A stretch of 64,000 nt of DNA from assembly GCA_963699835.1 (NCBI GenBank), contig CAVOVJ010000004.1, positions 248,001 to 312,000 of the forward strand, in the 5' to 3' direction. Shown here piece by piece: positions 55,608 through 64,000 of the stretch; positions within the stretch are counted from its first letter, which is position 1; each line of letters begins with the position of its first letter. The notes beneath the pieces are model-generated. The model ran no database searches. It was given only the letters and a program-made list of their open reading frames with translations, and was not told where the DNA came from. Position numbers and translations under genes: made by a program. This DNA is from BM003 sp963699835. Lineage in GTDB: Bacteria > Pseudomonadota > Gammaproteobacteria > Steroidobacterales > BM003.

Positions 55608-58107
55608 CGCCGGAAGCGGCTGCGCCCGAGTCGGCGCCGGTTTTGCTCTTGCGAGCGACTTTCCTTACGGCGGAAGATTTCTTTTTGCCGGCTGCCTTCT
55701 TTTTCGCCTTCTTTTTCGCCTTCTTCTTTGCGACTTTTTTCTTCGCAACCTTCTTCTTCGCAACTTTCTTTTTGCCGGCTTTCTTCTTGACCCCGCGCAG
55801 AGGGGCTTTCTCGATCAGCTCTTTCACGTCCTCGAGCAACAACGCAGCCGGATCGGTTTCCTTGGGCAACCGCGCATTGCGCGAGCCGTCCGTCGCATAC
55901 GGACCCCACCGCCCTTTCATGATTCGGATGCCTTCGTCCGGCCATTCACGCAGAATCCGGGCGAGATCGGCCTCTTTTTTGGCGGCGATCAGTTCAAGCG
56001 CGCGCTCCAGCCCGATGGTGTAGGGATCGTCCTCGCGTATCGATACGAAATTATTGGCGTAGCGTACGTACGGGCCGAATCGCCCGATATTAATCACGAT
56101 CTTTTCACCCTCGGCGGTCTCGCCTAGCTCTCGCGGCAACTGGAATAACGCAAGTGCCTCGTCCAGTTCGATATCGTCCATCTTCTGGCCGGGCCGAAGA
56201 CCGGCGAACCGCGGTTTGTCTTCCTCCTCTCGCTTGCCGATCTGAACGAACGGCCCGTAGCGCCCCATCCGGACGCTGACCTCACGTCCGCTTTCCGGGT
56301 CGACGCCGATTACTCTCGGCTGGGATACCTGGCTGCGCGTTACTGAGGTTGCCTTGTCGTCGACCAGTGCCTTGAAAGGCCCCCAGAAGTCTTCCATCAA
56401 TGGCACCCAGTCTTTCTCGCCACGCGAGATCGCATCGAGGCTGTCCTCCATGCGCGCGGTGAAGTCATAGTCAACGTACTGGGTAAAGTGCTCAGTCAGA
56501 AAGCGGTTGACGATGCGGCCGACATCGGACGGGCGAAAACGTTTCTGCTCGACCTCGACATATTCACGATTCTTCAGCGTTTGAATGATGCTGGCATAGG
56601 TGGAAGGCCTGCCGATGCCAAACTCTTCCAGCGTTTTTACCAGGCTCGCCTCGCTGAAGCGCGGCGGCGGTTCGGTAAAGTGCTGCTCGGGACGGATGTC
56701 CTTGAGCGCAAGAACCTCGCCCTCCTCTATTCGTGGAAGGCGCCGGTCGTTATCGTCGTCTTCGGCATCCTCGCGGCCTTCGCGGTAGACCTCGAGGAAC
56801 CCAGGCTCCACCAGCACCGAACCGTTAGCGCGGAAACGAATGATCTGATTGTCCGCACTCGCGCGATGCTGCGCACTGTCGGTGCCAGGCATAAGATCGA
56901 GGGCCACCGTGTCGTAGACGGCCGCGATCATCTGGCTCGCGACAGCGCGTTTCCAGATCAGCTCGTACAGCCGGAACTGATCATTGTCGATTTTCCCTTT
57001 TAGCTGTGCGGGGCGGATCGACGCCGACGCCGGCCGGATTGCCTCGTGTGCTTCCTGGGCATTTTTCGATTTGGTTTTGAAGCGACGGGGCTCCTGCGGC
57101 AATTTGTCCTTGCCGTAGTTCTCACCGATCATCGTGCGCAGATCGTTCAATGCCTCCGCCGACAAGTTGACTGAATCGGTTCGCATATAGGTGATCAGGC
57201 CGACCGGCCCCTCGCCGAAATCCACGCCTTCGTAAAGGCGTTGGGCGACGGACATGGTTTTCTGCGCCGAGAAACCAAGCTTGCGTGACGCATCCTGTTG
57301 CAGCGTGGACGTGGTAAACGGCGCCGTCGGATTTCGGCGGCGTTGTTTCTTGTCGACCTTTGCGACAAACAAGTGGCCGTTCGCCGCAGTCTCGATGTTT
57401 CGCCGCACTTCTTCGGCCTGTTCGCCGTTGCCAAAGCTGAACTGCTCGACTTTCTCGCCGAGGTACTGGGCCAGCCGGGCCGGAAAAGTCTGTGCGCCTT
57501 TCTCCGCGTCGACCTCGATCGTCCAGTATTCGCGCGGTATGAATGCGCGGATTTCGTCTTCGCGCTCGACGATCATCCGCAATGCCGGACTCTGCACCCT
57601 GCCGGCACCGAGCCCTGGTCTGATCTTGCGCCACAGCAATGGCGACAGGTTGAAACCGAGCAAGTAATCGAGCGCGCGCCGCGCCTGCTGTGCATTGATC
57701 AGATCGGTGGACAATACCGCAGGATCGTCCACGGCTTCCTGCACGGCCTTCTTCGTGATTTCGTAGAAATGCACGCGATGGACCGCCTTATCGGCGAGTG
57801 CGCCGCTTTCCTTCAACAGCTCCAGCAGGTGCCAGGATATTGCCTCGCCTTCGCGATCAGGGTCAGTTGCCAGATACAGCGCGTCAGCTTTTTTGAGCGC
57901 TTTTTCGATCGACTTGACGTGTTTTTCGTTCTTTTCGATGACCTCGTAGCGCATCTGGAAGCCATGATCGGTATCCACGGCGCCCTCTTTGGGCACCAGA
58001 TCGCGGACATGTCCATAGGAGGCCATGACTTCGAAGTCCTTGCCGAGGTATTTCTTGATGGTCTTCGCCTTGGCGGGCGATTCTACGATTACGAGATTCT
58101 TGCTCAT
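55576..58107 (-). CDS. topA: DNA topoisomerase I with lysine-rich C-terminal tail
   Basis: 843 aa. Toprim NLVIVESPAKAKTIKKYLG and TDPDREGEAISWHL, active-site tyrosine in GLITYMRTDSV, then three GR(F/Y/W)GPY-type C-terminal repeats (RYGPFVQIG, RFGPYVRYA, RWGPYATDG). In place of the zinc fingers of the E. coli enzyme the last ~70 residues are a low-complexity lysine/alanine tail (repeated KKKVAKK). Relaxes negative supercoils. Such tails in other bacteria bind DNA and raise processivity. Confidence 0.96.
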   Translation of the reverse strand: MSKNLVIVESPAKAKTIKKYLGKDFEVMASYGHVRDLVPKEGAVDTDHGFQMRYEVIEKNEKHVKSIEKALKKADALYLATDPDREGEAISWHLLELLKESGALADKAVHRVHFYEITKKAVQEAVDDPAVLSTDLINAQQARRALDYLLGFNLSPLLWRKIRPGLGAGRVQSPALRMIVEREDEIRAFIPREYWTIEVDAEKGAQTFPARLAQYLGEKVEQFSFGNGEQAEEVRRNIETAANGHLFVAKVDKKQRRRNPTAPFTTSTLQQDASRKLGFSAQKTMSVAQRLYEGVDFGEGPVGLITYMRTDSVNLSAEALNDLRTMIGENYGKDKLPQEPRRFKTKSKNAQEAHEAIRPASASIRPAQLKGKIDNDQFRLYELIWKRAVASQMIAAVYDTVALDLMPGTDSAQHRASADNQIIRFRANGSVLVEPGFLEVYREGREDAEDDDNDRRLPRIEEGEVLALKDIRPEQHFTEPPPRFSEASLVKTLEEFGIGRPSTYASIIQTLKNREYVEVEQKRFRPSDVGRIVNRFLTEHFTQYVDYDFTARMEDSLDAISRGEKDWVPLMEDFWGPFKALVDDKATSVTRSQVSQPRVIGVDPESGREVSVRMGRYGPFVQIGKREEEDKPRFAGLRPGQKMDDIELDEALALFQLPRELGETAEGEKIVINIGRFGPYVRYANNFVSIREDDPYTIGLERALELIAAKKEADLARILREWPDEGIRIMKGRWGPYATDGSRNARLPKETDPAALLLEDVKELIEKAPLRGVKKKAGKKKVAKKKVAKKKVAKKKAKKKAKKKAAGKKKSSAVRKVARKSKTGADSGAAASGDAAGKAPAGG

Positions 58108-58191
58108 CTGCTAGATCAGCAGCCATTTTCCGACCGACAAAACAAACCGCGGGACATGCCGCGGCCAAAGAAAGCAGACTTTCGTCTCTTG

Positions 58192-58668
58192 TCAGTGGAC
58201 CAGGCCGGCGTCCTCCTCGAAAACCAGATCTTCCATGCGTGCGTATGCGGCCTCCTGGCCCGGTTGGCTGAACAACACCATCAGCACGACCCACTTGATT
58301 TGTTCGACGTCGATCTCGTCATTGTCCAGCGCCATTAGCCGATCGATGACCAGTTCGCGTTGGGCGGCCGACAATATGCCGATTTGCTCGAGATACATCA
58401 CGTAGCCGCGACAGCTGCTATCGAGGCGCGAAATCTCGTGACGGTTGAATACCCGCACGGATCTGGCGGTCGGCGCACGCGTCTCGCTGCGCTCGTCGTC
58501 GCGAGCAAGACCGTCGAGCCAGTCGAGGGCCCGGTCTATCTGACCCTCGCCAAAACCGGCACTGGACAACTCACGGCGGAGAATATCGCGATCGGGCTCG
58601 GGCTGATCCTCCTCCTCCATATAGGTCTCGAAGAGGTACATCAGCACGTCGAGAACAGACTCTTTCAT
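58192..58668 (-). CDS. smg: Smg family protein (DUF494)
   Basis: 158 aa. SVLDVLMYLFETYMEEEDQPEPD, RVFNRHEISRLDSSCRGYVMYLEQ and EQIKWVVLMVLFSQPGQE match Smg. Conserved between dprA and topA in gammaproteobacteria; function unknown. 5 bp after dprA. Confidence 0.92.
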   Translation of the reverse strand: MKESVLDVLMYLFETYMEEEDQPEPDRDILRRELSSAGFGEGQIDRALDWLDGLARDDERSETRAPTARSVRVFNRHEISRLDSSCRGYVMYLEQIGILSAAQRELVIDRLMALDNDEIDVEQIKWVVLMVLFSQPGQEAAYARMEDLVFEEDAGLVH

Positions 58669-58673
58669 GAAAA

Positions 58674-59825
58674 TTATCCCGTGGCCTCGATTCTGTAAAA
58701 CAGGCCGCCATGTGCTGCCACGACCGTGCCTCGCAGCTCCAGGATCAGGAGCATGGAGGAAACCTCTGCAGCCGTCAAACCGCTGCGCTCGACCAAAGTG
58801 TCCTGGCCGACCGGCTCGAAGCCCATGGCGTCGAGCAGCCTGATGTAGTCGGAATCCAGCGGATCCTCGCTCTCGGCAGTGGTTACAGCCACACCTGGGG
58901 CGCGCTCCAGCTGGGCGCTAACCTGCTCTGAAATCTCCTCGAGGACGTCTTCTGCCGTCTCCACCAGTTTGGCGCCACCGCGAATCAGGCTGTGGCACCC
59001 GCGAGCCATCGGATTGTGGATCGAGCCGGGAATCGCAAATACTTCACGCCCCTGCTCGAGCGCCGTGCGAGCGGTGATCAGAGAGCCGCTTCGGCGCGCC
59101 GCCTCCACCACCAGCGTGCCGACCGACATCCCGCTGATTATGCGGTTGCGGCGCGGAAAATGATGCCGGCGCGGCGCTGAGCCCAGCGGAAATTCGGATA
59201 TCAGGGCGCCGCGTTCGGCAATTCGGGCGGCCAGCGCCTTGTTGACTGCCGGGTAGGTCTGGTCCAGTCCGGTTGCACAGACGGCGATAGTGATCCCGTC
59301 AGCATCCAGGGCGCCGCAATGACTGGCGGCGTCGATCCCGGTCGCCAGACCGCTGGTTATGGCGAGGCCGCGCCCGGCGAAATAGCGGGCAAAGCGTTGC
59401 GCCGTGACTTCGCCTGCCGGTGTCGGATTGCGGCTGCCGACCATCGCCAGCTGCGGCAGCTGCAGGAATTCGTAACGGCCGCGGACGAAAAGTACCACCG
59501 GCGGATCGGCAATCTCGCGCAGCAGCGGAGGATACGCCGGTGAATTCAGTGTCAGAAGGGAGTTGTCCGGCTGTTCAAGCCACGCCCGGGTCGGGTCGAG
59601 CGCGGAGTCGGGCTGGAGCAACGTCTCCGCGATCGCAGGCGGGACGCCAGCGCGGGTCAGTGTGTGGGTGGACAACGCACTGAGGGTTGAGCCCTTCGCG
59701 AGGCAGCCCGCGATTTGTTCCAGCGTCGTTGCGCCCAACGGTCCGGCCAGGGCCAGCCGCAACCACGTGTCCGGGTCCCACTGACCCGGTTCGTGCTTCT
59801 GTATCACCGACTCATTGTTATGCAT
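58674..59825 (-). CDS. dprA: DNA processing protein DprA
   Basis: 383 aa from ATG 59825. Rossmann-like core: MVGSRNPTPAGEVTAQRFA, SGLATGIDAASHCGAL, VEAARRSGSLITARTALEQGR, IPGSIHNPMARGCHSLIRGGAKLV; C-terminal winged-helix (GFEPVGQDTLVERSGLTAAEV). Loads RecA on incoming single strands, so natural transformation is possible. Confidence 0.95.
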   Translation of the reverse strand: MHNNESVIQKHEPGQWDPDTWLRLALAGPLGATTLEQIAGCLAKGSTLSALSTHTLTRAGVPPAIAETLLQPDSALDPTRAWLEQPDNSLLTLNSPAYPPLLREIADPPVVLFVRGRYEFLQLPQLAMVGSRNPTPAGEVTAQRFARYFAGRGLAITSGLATGIDAASHCGALDADGITIAVCATGLDQTYPAVNKALAARIAERGALISEFPLGSAPRRHHFPRRNRIISGMSVGTLVVEAARRSGSLITARTALEQGREVFAIPGSIHNPMARGCHSLIRGGAKLVETAEDVLEEISEQVSAQLERAPGVAVTTAESEDPLDSDYIRLLDAMGFEPVGQDTLVERSGLTAAEVSSMLLILELRGTVVAAHGGLFYRIEATG

Positions 59826-59850
59826 GCGAAATACCGTTTCCCAGAACCGA

Positions 59851-59875
59851 GCACGCCCCGCGATGCGGGGCGTGC
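59851..59875. terminator. Perfect 11-bp G+C hairpin between the LysM gene and dprA
   Basis: Arms 59851-59861 and 59865-59875 with a 3-base loop. Lies between two minus-strand genes. No T-run on either side; may partly terminate or mark an mRNA end. Confidence 0.45.
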
Positions 59876-59899
59876 CGGACAACCGTTCGAGCAGACGTG

Positions 59900-60997
59900 T
59901 TATTGCGGCGTGCGGACGCTGTCCAGGACATGCATTACGTCTTTCGCCCTGACGATCACCGCGTAGCTGATTCGTTCTTCGACGCTGAAGACCATCATTT
60001 CGCCGGCATACTCTTCAGGCAACTGGACTTCTTCGGCAAACGCCTTACCGCCGTCGGCGAAGCGATCACGGACGACCTCGCCCTCGCGGAACACCGAAAG
60101 TACGTGCCCGGTCTCGATGCCGTCACGGCTGCCCCGGTTGATGACGACAATATAATATTGTCCGATCAGCTGGGTCGCATCCACAACCGAGATAATTCGT
60201 CCATCGATCTGGTTTTGCGGTGCACGCGGCGTGAAATACAGCGGGAGATCGTGGCGTTCGGGGAACAGCCGGTTGCCCACCAGGACCTCGCGTTCGGTCG
60301 CGGTCAGCAGCATCGTGGCAGGATCGCCGCCTCGTTCTATGCGCCCCTCGCCAACGAAGATACCCTCGTAACCGACAATGTCGCCATCGTCCGGGTCGAT
60401 CAATGGCTCGCCGACGCTGATGACGTTATAGAGGTCGCCTTCGCTGAAATCGGTGCCGCGCACGTACACCGAATTATGCGCGCCGGCAATCAGATGCCCG
60501 TCTTTGGCGGAGAGCACGTAGGGTGACTCCTCGGCGTCTTTCTTGCTCAGAACCCGTGGCCGCGACAGGAATGCTTCGACGGCCTGGTAAGGGATCGTCG
60601 TGATCGCCTGGTCAAGCGGCATCTCGCGGACGCGCGGTGACAATTTAACGGTGTTGCCGCGGGTCAGGTGAAGCTGTGGCTGCCCGTCTACATAAACCAG
60701 TGAGATTATGTCACCCGGGTAGATCAGGTGCGGATTTTCGATCTGTGGATTGACGTACCAGATCTCCGGCCAGAGCCACGGATCCCGCAGGAACATGCTG
60801 GAGATGCCCCATAACGTGTCGCCAACCTGGACGACATAGCGGTCCGGATGGCCGGCCGCGAGTTCGACCTGGCTGCTACCGGCCTGAGCGAGAGTGATAA
60901 ATGAATTACTTGAATGGCCCGGCGTTACTGCCATGAACAGTGATAAAGACAGTCCAAGGGCTAATGCCCGGGTCTTGCGATGCCAAGTGGGACGCAT
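59900..60997 (-). CDS. LysM domain protein
   Basis: 365 aa. Signal peptide (RALALGLSLSLFMAVTPGHS), one LysM domain (~53-105: YVVQVGDTLWGISSMFL...IYPGDIISLVYVDG), and a long beta-rich C-terminal region. Peptidoglycan-binding, envelope-located; regularly found between def and dprA in gammaproteobacteria. Divergent from def. Confidence 0.9.
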   Translation of the reverse strand: MRPTWHRKTRALALGLSLSLFMAVTPGHSSNSFITLAQAGSSQVELAAGHPDRYVVQVGDTLWGISSMFLRDPWLWPEIWYVNPQIENPHLIYPGDIISLVYVDGQPQLHLTRGNTVKLSPRVREMPLDQAITTIPYQAVEAFLSRPRVLSKKDAEESPYVLSAKDGHLIAGAHNSVYVRGTDFSEGDLYNVISVGEPLIDPDDGDIVGYEGIFVGEGRIERGGDPATMLLTATEREVLVGNRLFPERHDLPLYFTPRAPQNQIDGRIISVVDATQLIGQYYIVVINRGSRDGIETGHVLSVFREGEVVRDRFADGGKAFAEEVQLPEEYAGEMMVFSVEERISYAVIVRAKDVMHVLDSVRTPQ

Positions 60998-61141
60998 ATC
61001 GATGCTGGCTCCGTCCGTCAGGTTGTGCAGTCAATGCGACCGGCACTGTTATAATCGTTGCCTACAGTACGCTGGTCGCGGTCGTCGCTCTTAATAGCCT
61101 CTACCCCAGATTCTCCGGACGGCGTGACGGTCGTCGCACTT

Positions 61142-61171
61142 TTGCGACATAACTGTCAGAATTCTCATAAC
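61142..61171 (+). promoter_or_regulatory. Predicted promoter of def-fmt-rsmB
   Basis: TTGCGA (61142-61147) and CATAAC (61166-61171) with an 18-bp spacer, 47 bp before the def ATG, in an AT-richer stretch of the 221-bp divergent gap that otherwise holds no gene. Confidence 0.35.
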
Positions 61172-61218
61172 ATTATCGTATTTTTGCAGAAAATACACGA
61201 AATGGTACCGGCTAATCC

Positions 61219-61761
61219 ATGTCCAAACTCAACATACTCGAATATCCAGACCCGCGTCTGAGAACCAGAGCAAAAAAGGTGGAAAAAGTTGACGATAAAT
61301 TGCGTCAGCTGATCGACGACATGTTCGAGACCATGTATGCGGCTCCTGGTATCGGTCTTGCGGCTACCCAGGTCAATGTGCACTTGCGGGTTCTCGTCGC
61401 GGATGTATCCGACGACCAGAGCCAGCCTGTCGTGCTGATAAATCCCGAAATCATTGCCGCGGATGACGAAGGCATATCCGAGGAGGGTTGCCTCTCGGTC
61501 CCCGGCATATACGAACCCGTGCGGCGGTTCCAGCATGTCCGCGTGCATTCGCTCGACCGGGACGGTAACGAGACGGAAGTAGAAGCCTACGGCCTGCTTG
61601 CGGTCTGTATCCAGCACGAGATGGACCATCTCGAGGGCAAGCTGTTTGTCGACTACCTGTCCGAGCTGAAGCGCCAGCGGATCCGCAAGAAGATAGAGAA
61701 AGGGCGGCGTGATAGCGCCACATCCCGCTCGGTTGTATCGGGCACACCTTCGATAATCTGA
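61219..61761 (+). CDS. def: Peptide deformylase
   Basis: 180 aa. All three motifs: GIGLAATQ, EEGCLSVPG and QHEMDHLEG, providing the metal ligands Cys, His, His. Removes formyl from nascent proteins. First of def-fmt-rsmB. Confidence 0.97.
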   Translation: MSKLNILEYPDPRLRTRAKKVEKVDDKLRQLIDDMFETMYAAPGIGLAATQVNVHLRVLVADVSDDQSQPVVLINPEIIAADDEGISEEGCLSVPGIYEPVRRFQHVRVHSLDRDGNETEVEAYGLLAVCIQHEMDHLEGKLFVDYLSELKRQRIRKKIEKGRRDSATSRSVVSGTPSII

Positions 61762-61815
61762 CCCGGCGTACAGTCGTCAGCGAGGCTATCTGCGATCGCC
61801 AGTTCCACTGAGCCG

Positions 61816-62743
61816 TTGCGAATCGCGTTTGCGGGAACGCCCGATTTCGCAGTCCCGTGCCTTAGCGCCCTGGTGAGTTGCCCGGAGGACGTTGTCGCCG
61901 TGCTGACCCAGCCCGACCGACCTGCCGGTCGCGGCCGCCGTCTGACAGCAAGCCCGGTGAAACAGGCTGCGATAGAGCATGGTCTGCCGGTACTGCAGCC
62001 TTCCAGTCTGAGGCCGCCGGAGGCGCGAACCGTTCTTGTTGCGCTCAATCTCGACCTGCTGATCGTTGTCGCCTACGGACTTATCCTGCCGCCTTCGATT
62101 CTCGAGGTCCCGCGCCATGGCTGCATCAACGTCCACGCCTCGCTGCTTCCGCGCTGGCGTGGCGCGGCCCCGATCCAGCGGGCGTTGATGGCGGGTGACC
62201 GCCAGACCGGTATCAGCATCATGCAGATGGACGAAGGCCTCGACACCGGGGACGTTCTCGACCAGGTCGCGATTGACATCGCGGATGACGAGACTGGCGG
62301 AAGTCTTCATGACCGGCTCGCGGGACTCGGCGCCGAGGCTCTTGCTGCACGTTCTGGAGCGGTTGCATGACGATCCGTTGCCCGCCGTTGCGCAGGAGGA
62401 CGCGCTGGCCTGCTACGCGGCGAAAATTGACAAAGGCGAATCCCGCATCGACTGGAACGAACCTGCCGCAGCGCTGGCGCGCAAGGTTCGTGCATTCAAC
62501 CCGTGGCCGGTCGCGGAGAGCCGTCTGGACGATCGGCGCATCAGAATCTGGGATGCATGCTCGATAGATTGTGAGTGCACCGACCAGCCGGGCCAGATCG
62601 TCGCGGTCGGTGCCGACGGTATCGATGTCGTTACCGGCGATGGCGTTCTCCGTCTGCGCCGGCTGCAGTTACCCGGAAAACGAATCCTCGCTGCGGCTGA
62701 GATGATCAACGCGGTCGATTTCAGCGGTCGTATGTTCGGTTGA
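61816..62743 (+). CDS. fmt: Methionyl-tRNA formyltransferase (one +1 frame break)
   Basis: About 308 aa. TTG start; MRIAFAGTPDFAVPCLSALV, NVHASLLPRWRGAAPIQRAL (Fmt signature), GISIMQMDEGLDTGDVL. At RLAGLGAE the frame breaks; dropping base 62338 continues as LLLHVLERLHDDPLP and the C-terminal tRNA-binding domain. Formylates initiator Met-tRNA. Stop overlaps the rsmB start by one base. Confidence 0.93.
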
Positions 62744-64000
62744 TGGCGGCGGGATCGCACAGCAGGGCCGCGGCAGCACAGGCGCTCGTCGCGGTTGCGG
62801 CGGACGGCAAATCGCTGAGCGCGGTGCTGCCGGCCGCGCAGGAACGGCTGGACTCCGAGCGCGATCGCAGCCTGCTGGCGGCCATCTGCTATGGCGCGAT
62901 TCGCTGGTATCCGCGGCTTGCCGCGATCGCCGATGGAATGCTTGATCGGCCGATGAAAGCGAGCGACAAGGATATCCATGCATTGCTCGTCGTCGGGCTT
63001 TTCCAGCTGTTGTACAGCCGCATTCCGGCGCACGCGGCGGTAGCGGCGACCGTTGGCGCGACACGAGTGTTGGGCAAACCGTGGGCGCGGGGGCTGGTCA
63101 ACGCGATACTGCGGCGGTTTCAGCGCGAGCGCGACAAGCGGCTCGCGGCGGCAGATGAAAGCGAGACCTCGCTGTGGGCGCATCCGCAGTGGCTGATCGA
63201 TGCCGTCCGCGCCGACTGGCCGTCGGCATGGGAGCGAATACTGGCGGCAAACAACAGCGAGCCGCCAATGTGGATCAGGGTCGCAACGAATATCGAGCCA
63301 TGTGACAGCTACCAGGAGCTCTTGAGGTCCACGCTCGGGGTCGGCGCGCAGCGGTCACGATGGGCAAGGGACGCAATCCGTCTCGACGTTCCGGCCGGAG
63401 TCGCCGCTTTGCCCGGTTTCGACACCGGCACGGTATCGGTCCAGGATGCCGGTGCCCAGCTTGCGGCGGTTATCCTCGATGCGACGGCAGGGATGCGTGT
63501 GCTCGATGCCTGCGCCGCGCCCGGCGGTAAGACTGCGCATATGTTGCAGCGAGCGGGCGGCAATCTGGCGGTCACCGCGATCGATTCGAGTGCGGAGAGG
63601 CTTGCTCGCGTGGATGAAAATCTCCGCCGCATTCACTGCGAGGCGCGGCTGTGCGAAGCCGATGCGGCTCGTCCGGAGACCTGGTGGGATGGGCAGGCGT
63701 ACGACCGCATTTTGCTCGACGCACCGTGTACGGCGAGCGGTGTGATTCGTCGCCACCCGGACATAAAGCTGTTGCGCAAGACGGGACGATATTGCAGCGC
63801 TGGCGAAGCAGCAGCGGCGGATGCTCGATGCGCTGTGGCCATTGCTGCGGCCGGGCGGAAGGATGTTGTACTGCACGTGCTCGGTCTTTCTCGAGGAGAA
63901 TGAGAGGAACATCGCGGCGTTTGTTGCCGCCACTGCGGACGCAGAGGTGGAGTCGGCGCCATTTTCGTGCGCCGTGCCGCCGTGGCAGTCGACGCCTCAC
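62743..64000 (+). CDS. rsmB: 16S rRNA (cytosine967-C5)-methyltransferase (one +1 frame break, 3' end outside window)
   Basis: Starts at ATG 62743. N-terminal NusB-like domain (SRAAAAQALVAVAADGKSLS), then SAM-binding DACAAPGGKTAHMLQRAGG, and RILLDAPCTASGVIRRHPDIK with the catalytic PC motif. Frame breaks after LLRKT; dropping base 63784 continues as DDIAALAKQQRRMLDALWP and MLYCTCSVFLEENE, the second catalytic cysteine region. Runs off the window. Confidence 0.93.

Overview
The window is a G+C-rich, gene-dense chromosomal segment of a gammaproteobacterium. Gammaproteobacterial hallmarks are the atpIBEFHAGDC-glmU-glmS block, the def/fmt/rsmB-LysM-dprA-smg-topA-tsaC-hemF neighbourhood, cytochrome c4 and oligopeptidase A. 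I cannot name the genus; an aerobic, possibly marine lineage is only an inference. No rRNA, tRNA, CRISPR array, prophage or transposase gene was found.

Layout. 1-4 kb (minus): a DUF481 outer-membrane protein gene full of single-base insertions, then an operon of sulfotransferase, glycosyltransferase-like protein and 2OG-Fe(II) oxygenase. 4.2-9 kb (minus): a membrane diguanylate cyclase and a tightly coupled S33 peptidase/NatA/NatB exporter operon. 9-17 kb (plus): mnmG and a complete oppABCDF-type peptide importer. 16.5-24.3 kb: a DUF945 protein, a dihaem cytochrome c, an MBL hydrolase, acuI and prpBCD (acryloyl-CoA to propionyl-CoA to methylcitrate cycle). 24.4-37.3 kb: rsmG-parA-parB, the complete F1Fo ATP synthase operon, glmU and glmS. 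37.3-39.3 kb: a cobalamin-binding radical SAM gene bracketed by inward-facing 20-bp repeats, looking like a mobile cassette without its own recombinase. 39.8-49.7 kb: lipoprotein, HD-domain protein, xthA, prlC, GIDE/LemA pair, gorA, carbonic anhydrase-like protein, aroE, hemB. 49.8-51.5 kb: ECF sigma factor, zinc-finger anti-sigma factor, and a secreted peptide with eight EGKCG motifs (HvfA-like RiPP precursor). 51.5-62 kb: tag, MAPEG, ytoQ, then a minus-strand run topA-tsaC-hemF-VOC-AhpD-like, with smg-dprA-LysM upstream. 61.2-64 kb (plus): def-fmt-rsmB, running off the end.

Three items stand out. (1) An AhpD-like protein at 53.1-53.6 kb has an in-frame TGA exactly where the second redox cysteine of its CxxC motif belongs, followed by a hairpin that fits a bacterial SECIS element: a candidate selenoprotein. 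(2) The EGKCG-repeat peptide sits directly behind an ECF sigma/anti-sigma pair but has no modification enzymes (HvfB/HvfC) beside it. (3) The radical SAM cassette has inverted repeat ends.

Quality caveat: fourteen reading-frame breaks occur in otherwise well-conserved genes (mnmG, fmt, rsmB, prpD and others). Every one is repaired by removing a single base, and seven fall in the first 900 bases. This looks like insertion-type sequencing error, so those genes are described as probably intact.
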